NCBI GenBank assembly: GCA_937892115.1
Contig: CALAUI010000020.1
Span: 186,001-250,000, forward strand
Direction: 5' to 3'
DNA: 64,000 nt
Source: an uncultured Clostridia bacterium
Lineage (GTDB): Bacteria > Bacillota > Clostridia > Oscillospirales > Acutalibacteraceae
Made by a program: the position numbers and the translations under genes. Below are positions 56,914 to 64,000 of this stretch, piece by piece. Positions within the stretch are counted from its first letter, which is position 1. Each line of letters opens with the position of its first letter. The notes beneath the pieces are model-generated. The model had not been told where the DNA came from, searched no databases, and was given only the letters and a program-made list of their open reading frames with translations.

Positions 56914-58443
56914 TTATAATCTCCAGAGCTTTCGGTCAAGGGACCTGAACTGCACTGCGCGGGCAATGTGTGAGGCATCTATCAGCTCACTGCCCTCAAG
57001 GTCTGCAATGGTCCTTGCCACTCTGAGTATTTTATCGTATGCTCTTGCGGAAAAATCAAGACGGTTGAAAATCTGCTCAAGTGTGGACATCGCTTTATCC
57101 GTGGTGACGCAGAATTTCTTTGTCATGGCGGGGTCCATCTTTGCGTTGCAGGCGATTCCCGTACCAACAAGACGTTCCTGCTGTATTTTCCTTGCCGTAT
57201 TTACTCTCTTTTTGATATCTGCGGAGCATTCACCGGGAACTTTTGAAGAAAGCTTTTCAAAATCCACGGGAGGGACCTCTATATGAATGTCAATTCTGTC
57301 AAGCATAGGTCCCGAAACCTTTGCCAGATAACGCTTTGCCGCACCGTCGGGGCAGGTGCATTTCCTCTTTGGATGCCCGTAATATCCGCAGGGGCAGGGA
57401 TTCATTGCCGCTACCACCATGGCGGAGCAGGGATAGGTTACGGAGGCGTTCGCTCTGGAAATGGTGATTATGTTATCCTCTATCGGCTGACGGAGGACCT
57501 CCATGGACTGCCTTGAAAATTCGGGCAGCTCGTCAAGGAAAAGCACTCCGTTGTGAGCAAGGGATACCTCACCGGGTCTTGGTATCGCGCCGCCGCCGGA
57601 AAGACCCGCAGGCGAAACGGTATGATGCGGTGAGCGGAATGGTCTTTCTCTTATGAGGGAAACTCCCTGGGGCAGATTTCCCGATATGGAGTAAAGCTCG
57701 GTCGTCCTCAGACTTTCCTCAAAGGTCATATCCGGCAGGATTGAGGGAAGCCGTTTTGCCAGCATACTTTTGCCCGAGCCGGGAGGGCCCACCATAAGTA
57801 TGTTGTGACCGCCTGCCGCGGCGATTTCAAGGGCATACCTTGCCTCCTGCTGCCCCATAACGTCTTTGAAATCGGGAAGGGGAGGTCTGTTGAGTATTTC
57901 CTCCTGCTCATTGTATGTAACGGGCTCAAGCGGACTTTCACCCGTAAGATGACTTATTACTTCCTTTACGGTGCTTACCGCATAAACGTTGATGCCCGTA
58001 ACAACGGAGCTTTCAAGAGCGTTTGCACGGGGAACAAAGACGTTCTTTATTCCGTCCTTCCTTGCTCTTATCACCATCGGCAGAGCGCCGTTTACGTGGC
58101 GGATTGCACCGTCAAGTGAAAGCTCGCCTATGAATGCGCAGTCATCCACGCTGCAGTTGAGCTGATGACCTGCTTTAAGTACCGCAATGAGAATGGGCAG
58201 GTCGTAGATAGGACCTTCCTTCCTCGTGTCCGCGGGAGTGAGATTTATCGTGATTCTGCTCTGGGGAAATTCGTAGCCGCTGTTTTTTACCGCGGAACGG
58301 ACACGGTTTTTTGATTCGTTTACCGCTGTGTCGGGGAGTCCTACCAGGTCTATACGGGGCAATCCCTGACCGTAGTCAACCTCAACGCCCACCATATAGC
58401 TGTCTATGCCGAAAAGCCCCATGCTGTTTATTCGGGCAAACAT
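56914..58443 (-). CDS. comM: YifB/ComM-family AAA+ ATPase
   Basis: The 509-residue protein has the N-terminal Lon-protease-like domain (about 1-170), an AAA+ module with Walker A GPPGSGKSM and Walker B GVLFLDELPEF, and the Mg-chelatase-type C-terminal domain. A zinc-type CPCGYYGHPKRKCTC sits in the ATPase insert. ComM relatives promote branch migration during natural transformation. It overlaps the pepD stop by one base. Confidence 0.93.
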   Translation of the reverse strand: MFARINSMGLFGIDSYMVGVEVDYGQGLPRIDLVGLPDTAVNESKNRVRSAVKNSGYEFPQSRITINLTPADTRKEGPIYDLPILIAVLKAGHQLNCSVDDCAFIGELSLDGAIRHVNGALPMVIRARKDGIKNVFVPRANALESSVVTGINVYAVSTVKEVISHLTGESPLEPVTYNEQEEILNRPPLPDFKDVMGQQEARYALEIAAAGGHNILMVGPPGSGKSMLAKRLPSILPDMTFEESLRTTELYSISGNLPQGVSLIRERPFRSPHHTVSPAGLSGGGAIPRPGEVSLAHNGVLFLDELPEFSRQSMEVLRQPIEDNIITISRANASVTYPCSAMVVAAMNPCPCGYYGHPKRKCTCPDGAAKRYLAKVSGPMLDRIDIHIEVPPVDFEKLSSKVPGECSADIKKRVNTARKIQQERLVGTGIACNAKMDPAMTKKFCVTTDKAMSTLEQIFNRLDFSARAYDKILRVARTIADLEGSELIDASHIARAVQFRSLDRKLWRL

Positions 58444-59870
58444 CAGATCACTTCCATTACTTTAAGTAAAAGCTCATAAATCCGTTTTACCGAGGGGATG
58501 CTGAGCTTTTCACGGGGAGTGTGAATATCGTACATATCGGGACCGATTGAAACCGAATCAAGTCCCTTGATTTTGTCGCTGAAAAGACCGCATTCAAGCC
58601 CTGCATGGATTGCGGTGATTTCGGGCTTTCTGCCTGTAAGCAGGGTATAGCATTCCGCCACCGTATCTCTCAGAGGCGAATCCGCTCTGTATTCCCAGGC
58701 GGGATATCCGCCGTAGGTGTCAAAGGATGCGCCATGCTTATCGGCAAGGATGCGGAGCCGGTTTATCAGCTCTTCCTTTTCGCTGTTTACGCTGCTTCTT
58801 ACGGACCAGCCGATACTGACGGCGTTTTCAGACGAAGAAAGAATGCCGGGATTGAGGGAGGTCTGTACAAGCCCCTCAATGTCACCGCTCATTTTTATTA
58901 CTCCGTACGGCACAAGTGAAAGCAGTGAAATTACCCTGTCGCTGCTCTCTTTGTCAAAATGCGAGTCCGCGGTGCATTCGGTAAGGATGAATTCAATATC
59001 CGGGTCAGATTCCGAAAATTCCTCTCTGACCTTCTTTTCACAGTCCGAAACGGCACGGGAAATATCGCCGTCGGTACAGATTACGCACTCCGCAAGTGGC
59101 GTAATGGCGTTTCCTGCCTTTCCTCCCGACAGAGAGGAAATATATATATCGGCTTTTTCAGATATTTCTTTAAGTGATCTGCCGAGCAGTACGTTTGCAT
59201 TTGCGTAGTTTTTGTGTATTTCCGCTCCCGAATGGCCCCCGTGAAGACCCGTAATCAGAAGGCGGTACGCTTTGAGCGTATTTGCTTCATTTTTAATTTC
59301 AACAGAAATATCAACCCTTGCTCCGCCCGCGCAGCTTACCCAGAGTACGTCCTCCGCTTCGGAATCAAGATTTATCATTCTTTTTCCTTTGAGGGAAGAA
59401 ACGTCAATGCCTCTTGCACCCTCCATTCCCGTTTCCTCGTCAACGGTAAAGACCACTTCAAGAGGGGGATGTGAAAGGGAATCGTCATCAAGCACCGCAA
59501 GGCATATCGCAACGGCGATACCGTCGTCGCCGCCAAGGGTGGTGCCGTTTGCAAAGACGTATTCGCCGTCCGTGCGCAGGTCAAGACCTCTGTTCATAAA
59601 GTCAAATTCAATATCCGGGTCCTTTTCCCATACCATATCAAGATGCCCCTGAAGTATGAGCGGCTCTTCGTTTTCGCGACCCTCAGAGCCCTTTTTAAAA
59701 ATGACCACGTTGCCGATTTCGTCACAAAAATGCTCAAGCCCGCGGTCTGACGCAAAGCAATCACAGTACCGTGAAATCCTTTCCGTATGACCCGAGCCCC
59801 TTGGAATTGATGAAATTGTTTCAAAAAACGAGAATACGTTCTGCGGTCTGATTCCTGATAATACAGACAT
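58443..59870 (-). CDS. pepD: Aminoacyl-histidine dipeptidase (M20, PepD)
   Basis: The 475-residue enzyme cleaves Xaa-His and related dipeptides in the cytosol. Two-zinc ligands are visible in LQGHLDMVWE, GGDDGIAVA, VDEETGMEGA and a late HAGLECG. A lid domain interrupts the catalytic domain as in PepD/carnosinase-like enzymes. ATG 59870 is used, preceded by AAAGG; an in-frame extension upstream has no ribosome site. Confidence 0.93.
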   Translation of the reverse strand: MSVLSGIRPQNVFSFFETISSIPRGSGHTERISRYCDCFASDRGLEHFCDEIGNVVIFKKGSEGRENEEPLILQGHLDMVWEKDPDIEFDFMNRGLDLRTDGEYVFANGTTLGGDDGIAVAICLAVLDDDSLSHPPLEVVFTVDEETGMEGARGIDVSSLKGKRMINLDSEAEDVLWVSCAGGARVDISVEIKNEANTLKAYRLLITGLHGGHSGAEIHKNYANANVLLGRSLKEISEKADIYISSLSGGKAGNAITPLAECVICTDGDISRAVSDCEKKVREEFSESDPDIEFILTECTADSHFDKESSDRVISLLSLVPYGVIKMSGDIEGLVQTSLNPGILSSSENAVSIGWSVRSSVNSEKEELINRLRILADKHGASFDTYGGYPAWEYRADSPLRDTVAECYTLLTGRKPEITAIHAGLECGLFSDKIKGLDSVSIGPDMYDIHTPREKLSIPSVKRIYELLLKVMEVI

Positions 59871-59881
59871 GTGAAATCCTT

Positions 59882-60427
59882 TCAGAATGAAACGTCGCTG
59901 TCCTTGAGAAGAGGCGCATTTTTGTCCTTTTCGGAAAGGACGGGGTTTTCCTCGTTCCATTCAACGCCGATTTCGGGATCGTCAAAGCGGATGCTTCTGT
60001 CGTTTTCGGGAGAGTAAAGCTCATCCACCTTGTATGAAAGCTCTACGTCGTCCGTCAGCGTAACGAAGCCGTGAAGACAACCCTTGGGGATGTAGAGCAT
60101 CCTTTTGTTTTCTTCGGAAAGCTCTACGCAAATATGCTTGAGATAGGTGGGAGAATCTTTTCTGATATCCACTGCCACGTCGGTTATTGCGCCGCGCGGG
60201 CAGGAAACCAGCTTTGCCTGGCTCATCGGATTCTTCTGGCAGTGAAGCCCTCTGAGAGTACCCTTTTTTGCGGAATAGGAGCGGTTATCCTGGACGAATA
60301 CGGTATCAATGCCCATATCCGCAAAGCTTTTAGCGGAGTAGCTTTCGTAAAACCATCCTCTGTTGTCACCGAATACCTTCGGCTCTATGATATATACGCC
60401 GTCAATTGCGGTTTCAATTTTTTCCAT
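59882..60427 (-). CDS. rfbC: dTDP-4-dehydrorhamnose 3,5-epimerase
   Basis: The 181-residue cupin-fold enzyme makes dTDP-4-dehydro-L-rhamnose. Family residues are intact: the N-terminus METAI-type pattern IDGVYIIEPKVFGDNRGWF, catalytic His in LRGLHCQK, and the Tyr near CLHGFVTL. ATG 60427 aligns with family N-termini and has AAGGAT upstream; ATG 60439 is an alternative. It overlaps the rfbA end by 14 bases. rfbB and rfbD are not in the window. Confidence 0.94.
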   Translation of the reverse strand: MEKIETAIDGVYIIEPKVFGDNRGWFYESYSAKSFADMGIDTVFVQDNRSYSAKKGTLRGLHCQKNPMSQAKLVSCPRGAITDVAVDIRKDSPTYLKHICVELSEENKRMLYIPKGCLHGFVTLTDDVELSYKVDELYSPENDRSIRFDDPEIGVEWNEENPVLSEKDKNAPLLKDSDVSF

Positions 60428-61355
60428 AGTTATCGTCATCCTTGCCCCAGGCGGGTCTTACGCCGGGCTTGTCTGCGGTATAGAGGATTTTACCCTCCGC
60501 AACAGCCATAAGGTGCTGACCGTATGAGGATTTACCGTATTTTTTGACCGATTCAACAAGAGCTTCGTGAGTAATCCAGCCGTTATTATAGGCGATTTCC
60601 TCGGGAGCGGAAATCTGAATGCCCTGAAGCTTCTCAATGGTCTTGATAAAGTTGGAAGCGTCAAGAAGACTGTCAACCGTTCCCGTATCAAGCCATGCGT
60701 AGCCCCTGCCGAGAAGCTTGATGTTAAGGTCGCCTCTCTTGAGGTAAATTTCGTTTATATCCGTGATTTCAAGCTCGCCTCTTGCGGACGGCTTGAGGGA
60801 TTTTGCATATTCAACAACGCTGTTGTCATAGAAATAAAGACCGGTAACTGCGTAGTTTGACTTGGGATTTTCGGGCTTTTCAACGATGGAAACGGGAGCG
60901 CCGTCATCATCAAATTCAATTACGCCGAATGCCTTGGGATTGTCAACGTAATAGCCGAAAATCGTGGCGCCGGAATCGTTCTTTGCAGCCATACGGAGCA
61001 TGTGACCGAGGCCGCTGCCGTAAAAGATATTGTCACCGAGTACCATTGCGACGCTGTCGTTACCGATGAATTCCTCACCGATGATGAACGCCTGGGCAAG
61101 ACCGTCGGGGCTTTCCTGCACGGCGTATTCAATGTGCAGGCCGAACTGACTGCCGTCACCCAAAAGCTCGGAAAATCTCGGCGTATCGGTAGGTGTGGAA
61201 ATAATGAGAATATCTCTGATACCGGCGAGCATAAGGGTTGACAGGGGATAATATATCATCGGCTTGTCATAAACCGGAAGGAGCTGTTTACTTGTTACAA
61301 GAGTAAGGGGGTAAAGTCTGGTTCCGGAGCCGCCGGCAAGAATGATACCTTTCAT
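60414..61355 (-). CDS. rfbA: Glucose-1-phosphate thymidylyltransferase
   Basis: The 313-residue enzyme makes dTDP-glucose. It begins with the nucleotide-binding KGIILAGGSGTRLYPLT, followed by KQLLPVYDKPMIYYPLS and ALGDN-type metal residues (VLGDNIFYG). ATG 61355 follows GGAGAG. It starts the operon rfbA-rfbC-pepD-comM. Confidence 0.96.
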   Translation of the reverse strand: MKGIILAGGSGTRLYPLTLVTSKQLLPVYDKPMIYYPLSTLMLAGIRDILIISTPTDTPRFSELLGDGSQFGLHIEYAVQESPDGLAQAFIIGEEFIGNDSVAMVLGDNIFYGSGLGHMLRMAAKNDSGATIFGYYVDNPKAFGVIEFDDDGAPVSIVEKPENPKSNYAVTGLYFYDNSVVEYAKSLKPSARGELEITDINEIYLKRGDLNIKLLGRGYAWLDTGTVDSLLDASNFIKTIEKLQGIQISAPEEIAYNNGWITHEALVESVKKYGKSSYGQHLMAVAEGKILYTADKPGVRPAWGKDDDNYGKN

Positions 61356-61383
61356 GGAATCTCTCCTATAGTATATTTTATAA

Positions 61384-61412
61384 ATAGTATCATTTTCTGC
61401 AAAAAAAGTCAA
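61384..61412 (-). promoter_or_regulatory. Promoter of the rfbA operon
   Basis: Minus strand: TTGACT (61407-61412), 17-base spacer, TACTAT (61384-61389). Confidence 0.7.
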
Positions 61413-61428
61413 CATTTGAAGGTTACCT

Positions 61429-61457
61429 TTGACAACAGCGGATTATTGTTGTATTAT
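61429..61457 (+). promoter_or_regulatory. Promoter of the GH63-like gene
   Basis: TTGACA (61429-61434), 17-base spacer, TATTAT (61452-61457), divergent and 16 bases from the rfbA -35. Confidence 0.75.
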
Positions 61458-61516
61458 AGAAAAATAGGCACAAAACATATCGACTTTACATAATAGAACT
61501 GACGGGGGATTGTTCT

Positions 61517-63256
61517 ATGCAGAGATTTATATATGAGAGAATGAAAGAGGTCACGTCTTTTTCATCACAGAACGAAAGCTACAGCCCCATGTTTTCTTCC
61601 ATCGGACTGGGTGCGGAGCCCGGTGAGAGCGGAGTAGGAAAAATGTGGCTTCACTACAACAGGGCAACAAGAACGCTTTTCAACAAATTGGTTTCTTTTC
61701 CTTTTGAATTCAATCCGAAGCTTTCAGCCATATACCGTCTGGTTTACGGAGATGATAAAGCACGACTTTCCTTCTGGAAAAACGACGGATTTCTACTTGA
61801 AATAGAAACCGGAGAAAGTGTCCGTCTTTTTCCCGAGGTGTCCGGTGATACCGCATCCCTCTGGGTAAGCAAATGTGACGGCGAATATCTTTTTCTGAGA
61901 GGTTACTCAAAAAACAAGGATTCAAGAGATCCCGACGAAAGAGTTCCCTTCGTAATCGGTGTCAGAGCAGTTACGGGCAAGGTCTCTGCAGACGGTGAAA
62001 TGATTGCTAAGCCGTTCGGCGGCAAGATATTGCTTGCTTTTAATATCGAGATACTCAAGGCGTCGGAGTCGTCTGTCAGACACGCACTTTCAATATGTCC
62101 CGAAACGACCCTGGAGGCAGCCGTTCTGTGCCGCCGCTGGCTGAGAAATTACTCAAGAGATTTTGCAGTTGAGCTGGATGATGACAGAGTAGCAAGACTT
62201 ACCGCAAAGGCGGTAAACGGTTTGCTTTTCAATGCCACCAGGGCCCAGGGAAAGCTTGAGGGCAATATTTCACCCTTCCCCTCAAGAGGCGGTTATCCCG
62301 CCACATTCCTTTGGGATACCTATTTTCAGAATTTCGGCTATTCCCTTCTGGGATCTGACCTGCACAGAGAGTTTCTCAGACAGATCGCCAAGGGAATGAG
62401 ATTTGACGGCAAGCTTCCTCAGTTCATGTGCTCCACCTGGGACCGTCCTCACGATACACAACCCGCATTACTGGGCTGGGCGGTAAAAAATGCCATGGGT
62501 GACAGCTTTGACCTTGCCTGGGAAATGCTGCCCATTCTTGAGGCAAATAACGAGTGGTGGCTTTCTTCACGAATGACGGATAAGGGACTTGTCTACTGTC
62601 CCTCGGGTCTTGAAACCGGACAGGATGACTCTCCGAGATTTGACGGCGGAGCGACCCTTGCCTGCGATATGAACAGTTATCTGCTGGATCAGCTTCACGT
62701 TACCGCAGAGCTTGAATCAATGCTGGGACTTGAAGACAAGGCAAAAAAATGGACGGAAAAAGCGAATGCTCTTGCCGAAAATATGATGAAATACCTCTAC
62801 TGTAAAAAGGACAGCATTTTTTACGATGTGAGTCTTGAAACGGGAGAATTCATAAAGGTGGTTACCCCCGCTTCGTTCCTTCCTCTCTGGGCGGGAATTG
62901 AGCTTGAAAAGAAGCAGAAGGATAAACTGCTGAGAAAATATCTGCTGAATAAAAAATGTATGATGGGAGATGTTCCCTTCCCCTCGGTTGCATACAATGA
63001 CCCCCGGTATGAGCATGATAAGTGGTGGAGAGGTCCTACGTGGATTTCAGCTGCCTGGCTGATGCTGGAAACCCTTGACAGACTGGGACTTTACAAGGAA
63101 AGGCAGGATGCCGCCGACAAGCTCTGGAAAATGATAGTAAAGGACGGCAAAATGCACGAGCTCTTTGATTCACAGACGGGTGAGGGACTCGGCAACGAGC
63201 AGCAGGGATGGACCTGCGGAATCTTCCTCAGATTACTTGCGGAAAGACAGAAATAA
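61517..63256 (+). CDS. (alpha/alpha)6 glycoside hydrolase, GH63/GH37-like
   Basis: The 579-residue cytosolic protein has an N-terminal beta domain (about 1-190) and an (alpha/alpha)6 barrel. Barrel motifs include GYPATFLWDTYFQNFG, SGLETGQDDSPRFDGG (acid candidates), WWRGPTWISAAWL and NEQQGWTCGIFL. These fit GH63 glucosidases and related trehalase-like enzymes acting on alpha-linked oligosaccharides. There is no signal peptide. A GHMP kinase gene follows after eight bases, consistent with kinase phosphorylation of the released sugar. Confidence 0.85.
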   Translation: MQRFIYERMKEVTSFSSQNESYSPMFSSIGLGAEPGESGVGKMWLHYNRATRTLFNKLVSFPFEFNPKLSAIYRLVYGDDKARLSFWKNDGFLLEIETGESVRLFPEVSGDTASLWVSKCDGEYLFLRGYSKNKDSRDPDERVPFVIGVRAVTGKVSADGEMIAKPFGGKILLAFNIEILKASESSVRHALSICPETTLEAAVLCRRWLRNYSRDFAVELDDDRVARLTAKAVNGLLFNATRAQGKLEGNISPFPSRGGYPATFLWDTYFQNFGYSLLGSDLHREFLRQIAKGMRFDGKLPQFMCSTWDRPHDTQPALLGWAVKNAMGDSFDLAWEMLPILEANNEWWLSSRMTDKGLVYCPSGLETGQDDSPRFDGGATLACDMNSYLLDQLHVTAELESMLGLEDKAKKWTEKANALAENMMKYLYCKKDSIFYDVSLETGEFIKVVTPASFLPLWAGIELEKKQKDKLLRKYLLNKKCMMGDVPFPSVAYNDPRYEHDKWWRGPTWISAAWLMLETLDRLGLYKERQDAADKLWKMIVKDGKMHELFDSQTGEGLGNEQQGWTCGIFLRLLAERQK

Positions 63257-63264
63257 CGGATAAT

Positions 63265-64000
63265 ATGAGTATTACGGCACAGGAAAAATTTGAAACGATT
63301 TATAATAAAGCTCCCGTTTTCGGGGGCTTTACCCCTTACAGAATCTGCCCCGTCGGAGCGCATATTGACCATAATCTGGGCATTATCACGGGCTTCGCCA
63401 TTGATAAGGGAGTGCATATCGCTTACAGTCCTTCTTATGACGGCAAAGTGAAGGTTTCTTCCCTGCAGTTTGAGGGAGAAAAAGAATGGGATGTAAAGCA
63501 GATTCCCTTTACAAAGCAGAATGACTGGGCGGATTATCTGCGCGGAGTATGTATTGCTCTCTCAAAGAGATATGAAGTAAAAACCGGCATAATCTCCGTA
63601 ATTTCGGGAGAGCTTCCCATCGGCGGACTTTCCTCCTCGGCGGCGGTCACAATTTCCTTTCTGAACGCTCTCTGCAAGGTGAACGGTATTACGCTTTCAT
63701 CCTCTGAAATCATTGATATATCAAGGGAAGCAGAGAATAAATACGTGGGAGTGAACAGCGGTAAATTAGACCAGTGCTGTGAGGTATACTGTAAGAAAAA
63801 CGCCCTGCTTACCATGGACCTGACGGATGATTCAAAGCAGATAATACCCGCTCATCCCGATATGAAGAAATTTGATATTCTCGTTTTCTTTTCGGGGCTT
63901 GAAAGGTGTCTTGCCTCCTCCGGCTACAATAACAGAGTGGCGCAGCTCAGAAGCGGAGCTTATAAGCTTCTGAAAGCATCGGGAAAATCCGTTGACAGTC
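63265..64000 (+). CDS. GHMP sugar kinase, galacturonokinase/galactokinase-like (truncated by window end)
   Basis: 245 residues are visible before the window ends, all in one open frame. GHMP motif 1 reads RICPVGAHIDHNLG, nearer to plant galacturonokinase (RICPLGAHIDHQ) than to galactokinase (GRVNLIGEHTDY). Motif 2 is PIGGLSSSAA and the VNSGKLDQC region follows. It would phosphorylate a hexose or hexuronate at C-1. The ATG at 63265 has only a weak ribosome site and lies eight bases after the hydrolase stop. Confidence 0.78.
   Translation, partial: MSITAQEKFETIYNKAPVFGGFTPYRICPVGAHIDHNLGIITGFAIDKGVHIAYSPSYDGKVKVSSLQFEGEKEWDVKQIPFTKQNDWADYLRGVCIALSKRYEVKTGIISVISGELPIGGLSSSAAVTISFLNALCKVNGITLSSSEIIDISREAENKYVGVNSGKLDQCCEVYCKKNALLTMDLTDDSKQIIPAHPDMKKFDILVFFSGLERCLASSGYNNRVAQLRSGAYKLLKASGKSVDS

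Overview
The window looks like chromosome from a strictly anaerobic Clostridia, most like the gut Oscillospiraceae/Ruminococcaceae. Reasons: moderate GC, consistent TTGACA/TATAAT promoters with 17-bp spacers, GGAGG ribosome sites, T-box leaders, ferredoxin-linked 2-oxoacid metabolism, a two-gene SufBC-type Fe-S system and a phage lysis cassette of Firmicutes type. This placement is inferred from gene content, not from a marker-gene comparison.

Layout. 1-5.7 kb: secA, a Thr-rich surface protein, sufC-sufB. 5.7-6.2 kb: two near-identical structured repeats. 6.2-12 kb: a secreted phosphoesterase, ylmH and a flavin reductase (minus strand), and a polar amino-acid ABC transporter ending in a DapF-fold racemase. 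12-26 kb: three T-box-controlled units for branched-chain amino acids. 26-31 kb: a large membrane protein, hflX, a 60-aa protein under a consensus promoter, murD, then three more copies of the structured repeat. 31-36 kb: GPH symporter, phosphoesterase and mmsA. 35.9-39.5 kb: a compact prophage-derived lysis cassette with a LexA/CI-like repressor. 39.6-44.7 kb: rpsO, pnp, alr and a lipoprotein. 44.7-45.8 kb: an AT-richer patch with a frameshifted K+ channel. 45.9-52.2 kb: orphan GHKL kinase, phosphoesterase, CE15-like esterase, FGGY kinase, MFS protein. 52.2-56.9 kb: small membrane proteins, an SH3-like surface protein and a TPR protein. 56.9-61.4 kb: rfbA-rfbC-pepD-comM. 61.5-64 kb: a GH63-like hydrolase and a truncated galacturonokinase-like kinase.

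The most interesting system is at 12-26 kb. A leader whose specifier reads as Val (GTA) precedes a seven-gene operon: HTH-cupin-acyl-CoA ligase, branched-chain aminotransferase, a ParA-like ATPase, and all four subunits of a 2-oxoacid:ferredoxin oxidoreductase. A second, related leader (specifier read as Ile, ATC) precedes a paralogous HTH-cupin-ligase. A third (Leu, CTC) precedes a LeuA-like protein that has lost its catalytic motifs but kept the LeuA regulatory domain, followed by a TIM-barrel/acyl-CoA ligase fusion. Together this reads as uptake of isobutyrate, 2-methylbutyrate and isovalerate into valine, isoleucine and leucine by activation, reductive carboxylation and transamination, with each ligase switched by its own tRNA. 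The second notable item is a family of five interspersed repeats whose stems differ in sequence between copies but stay paired, which suggests selection on an RNA or DNA fold.
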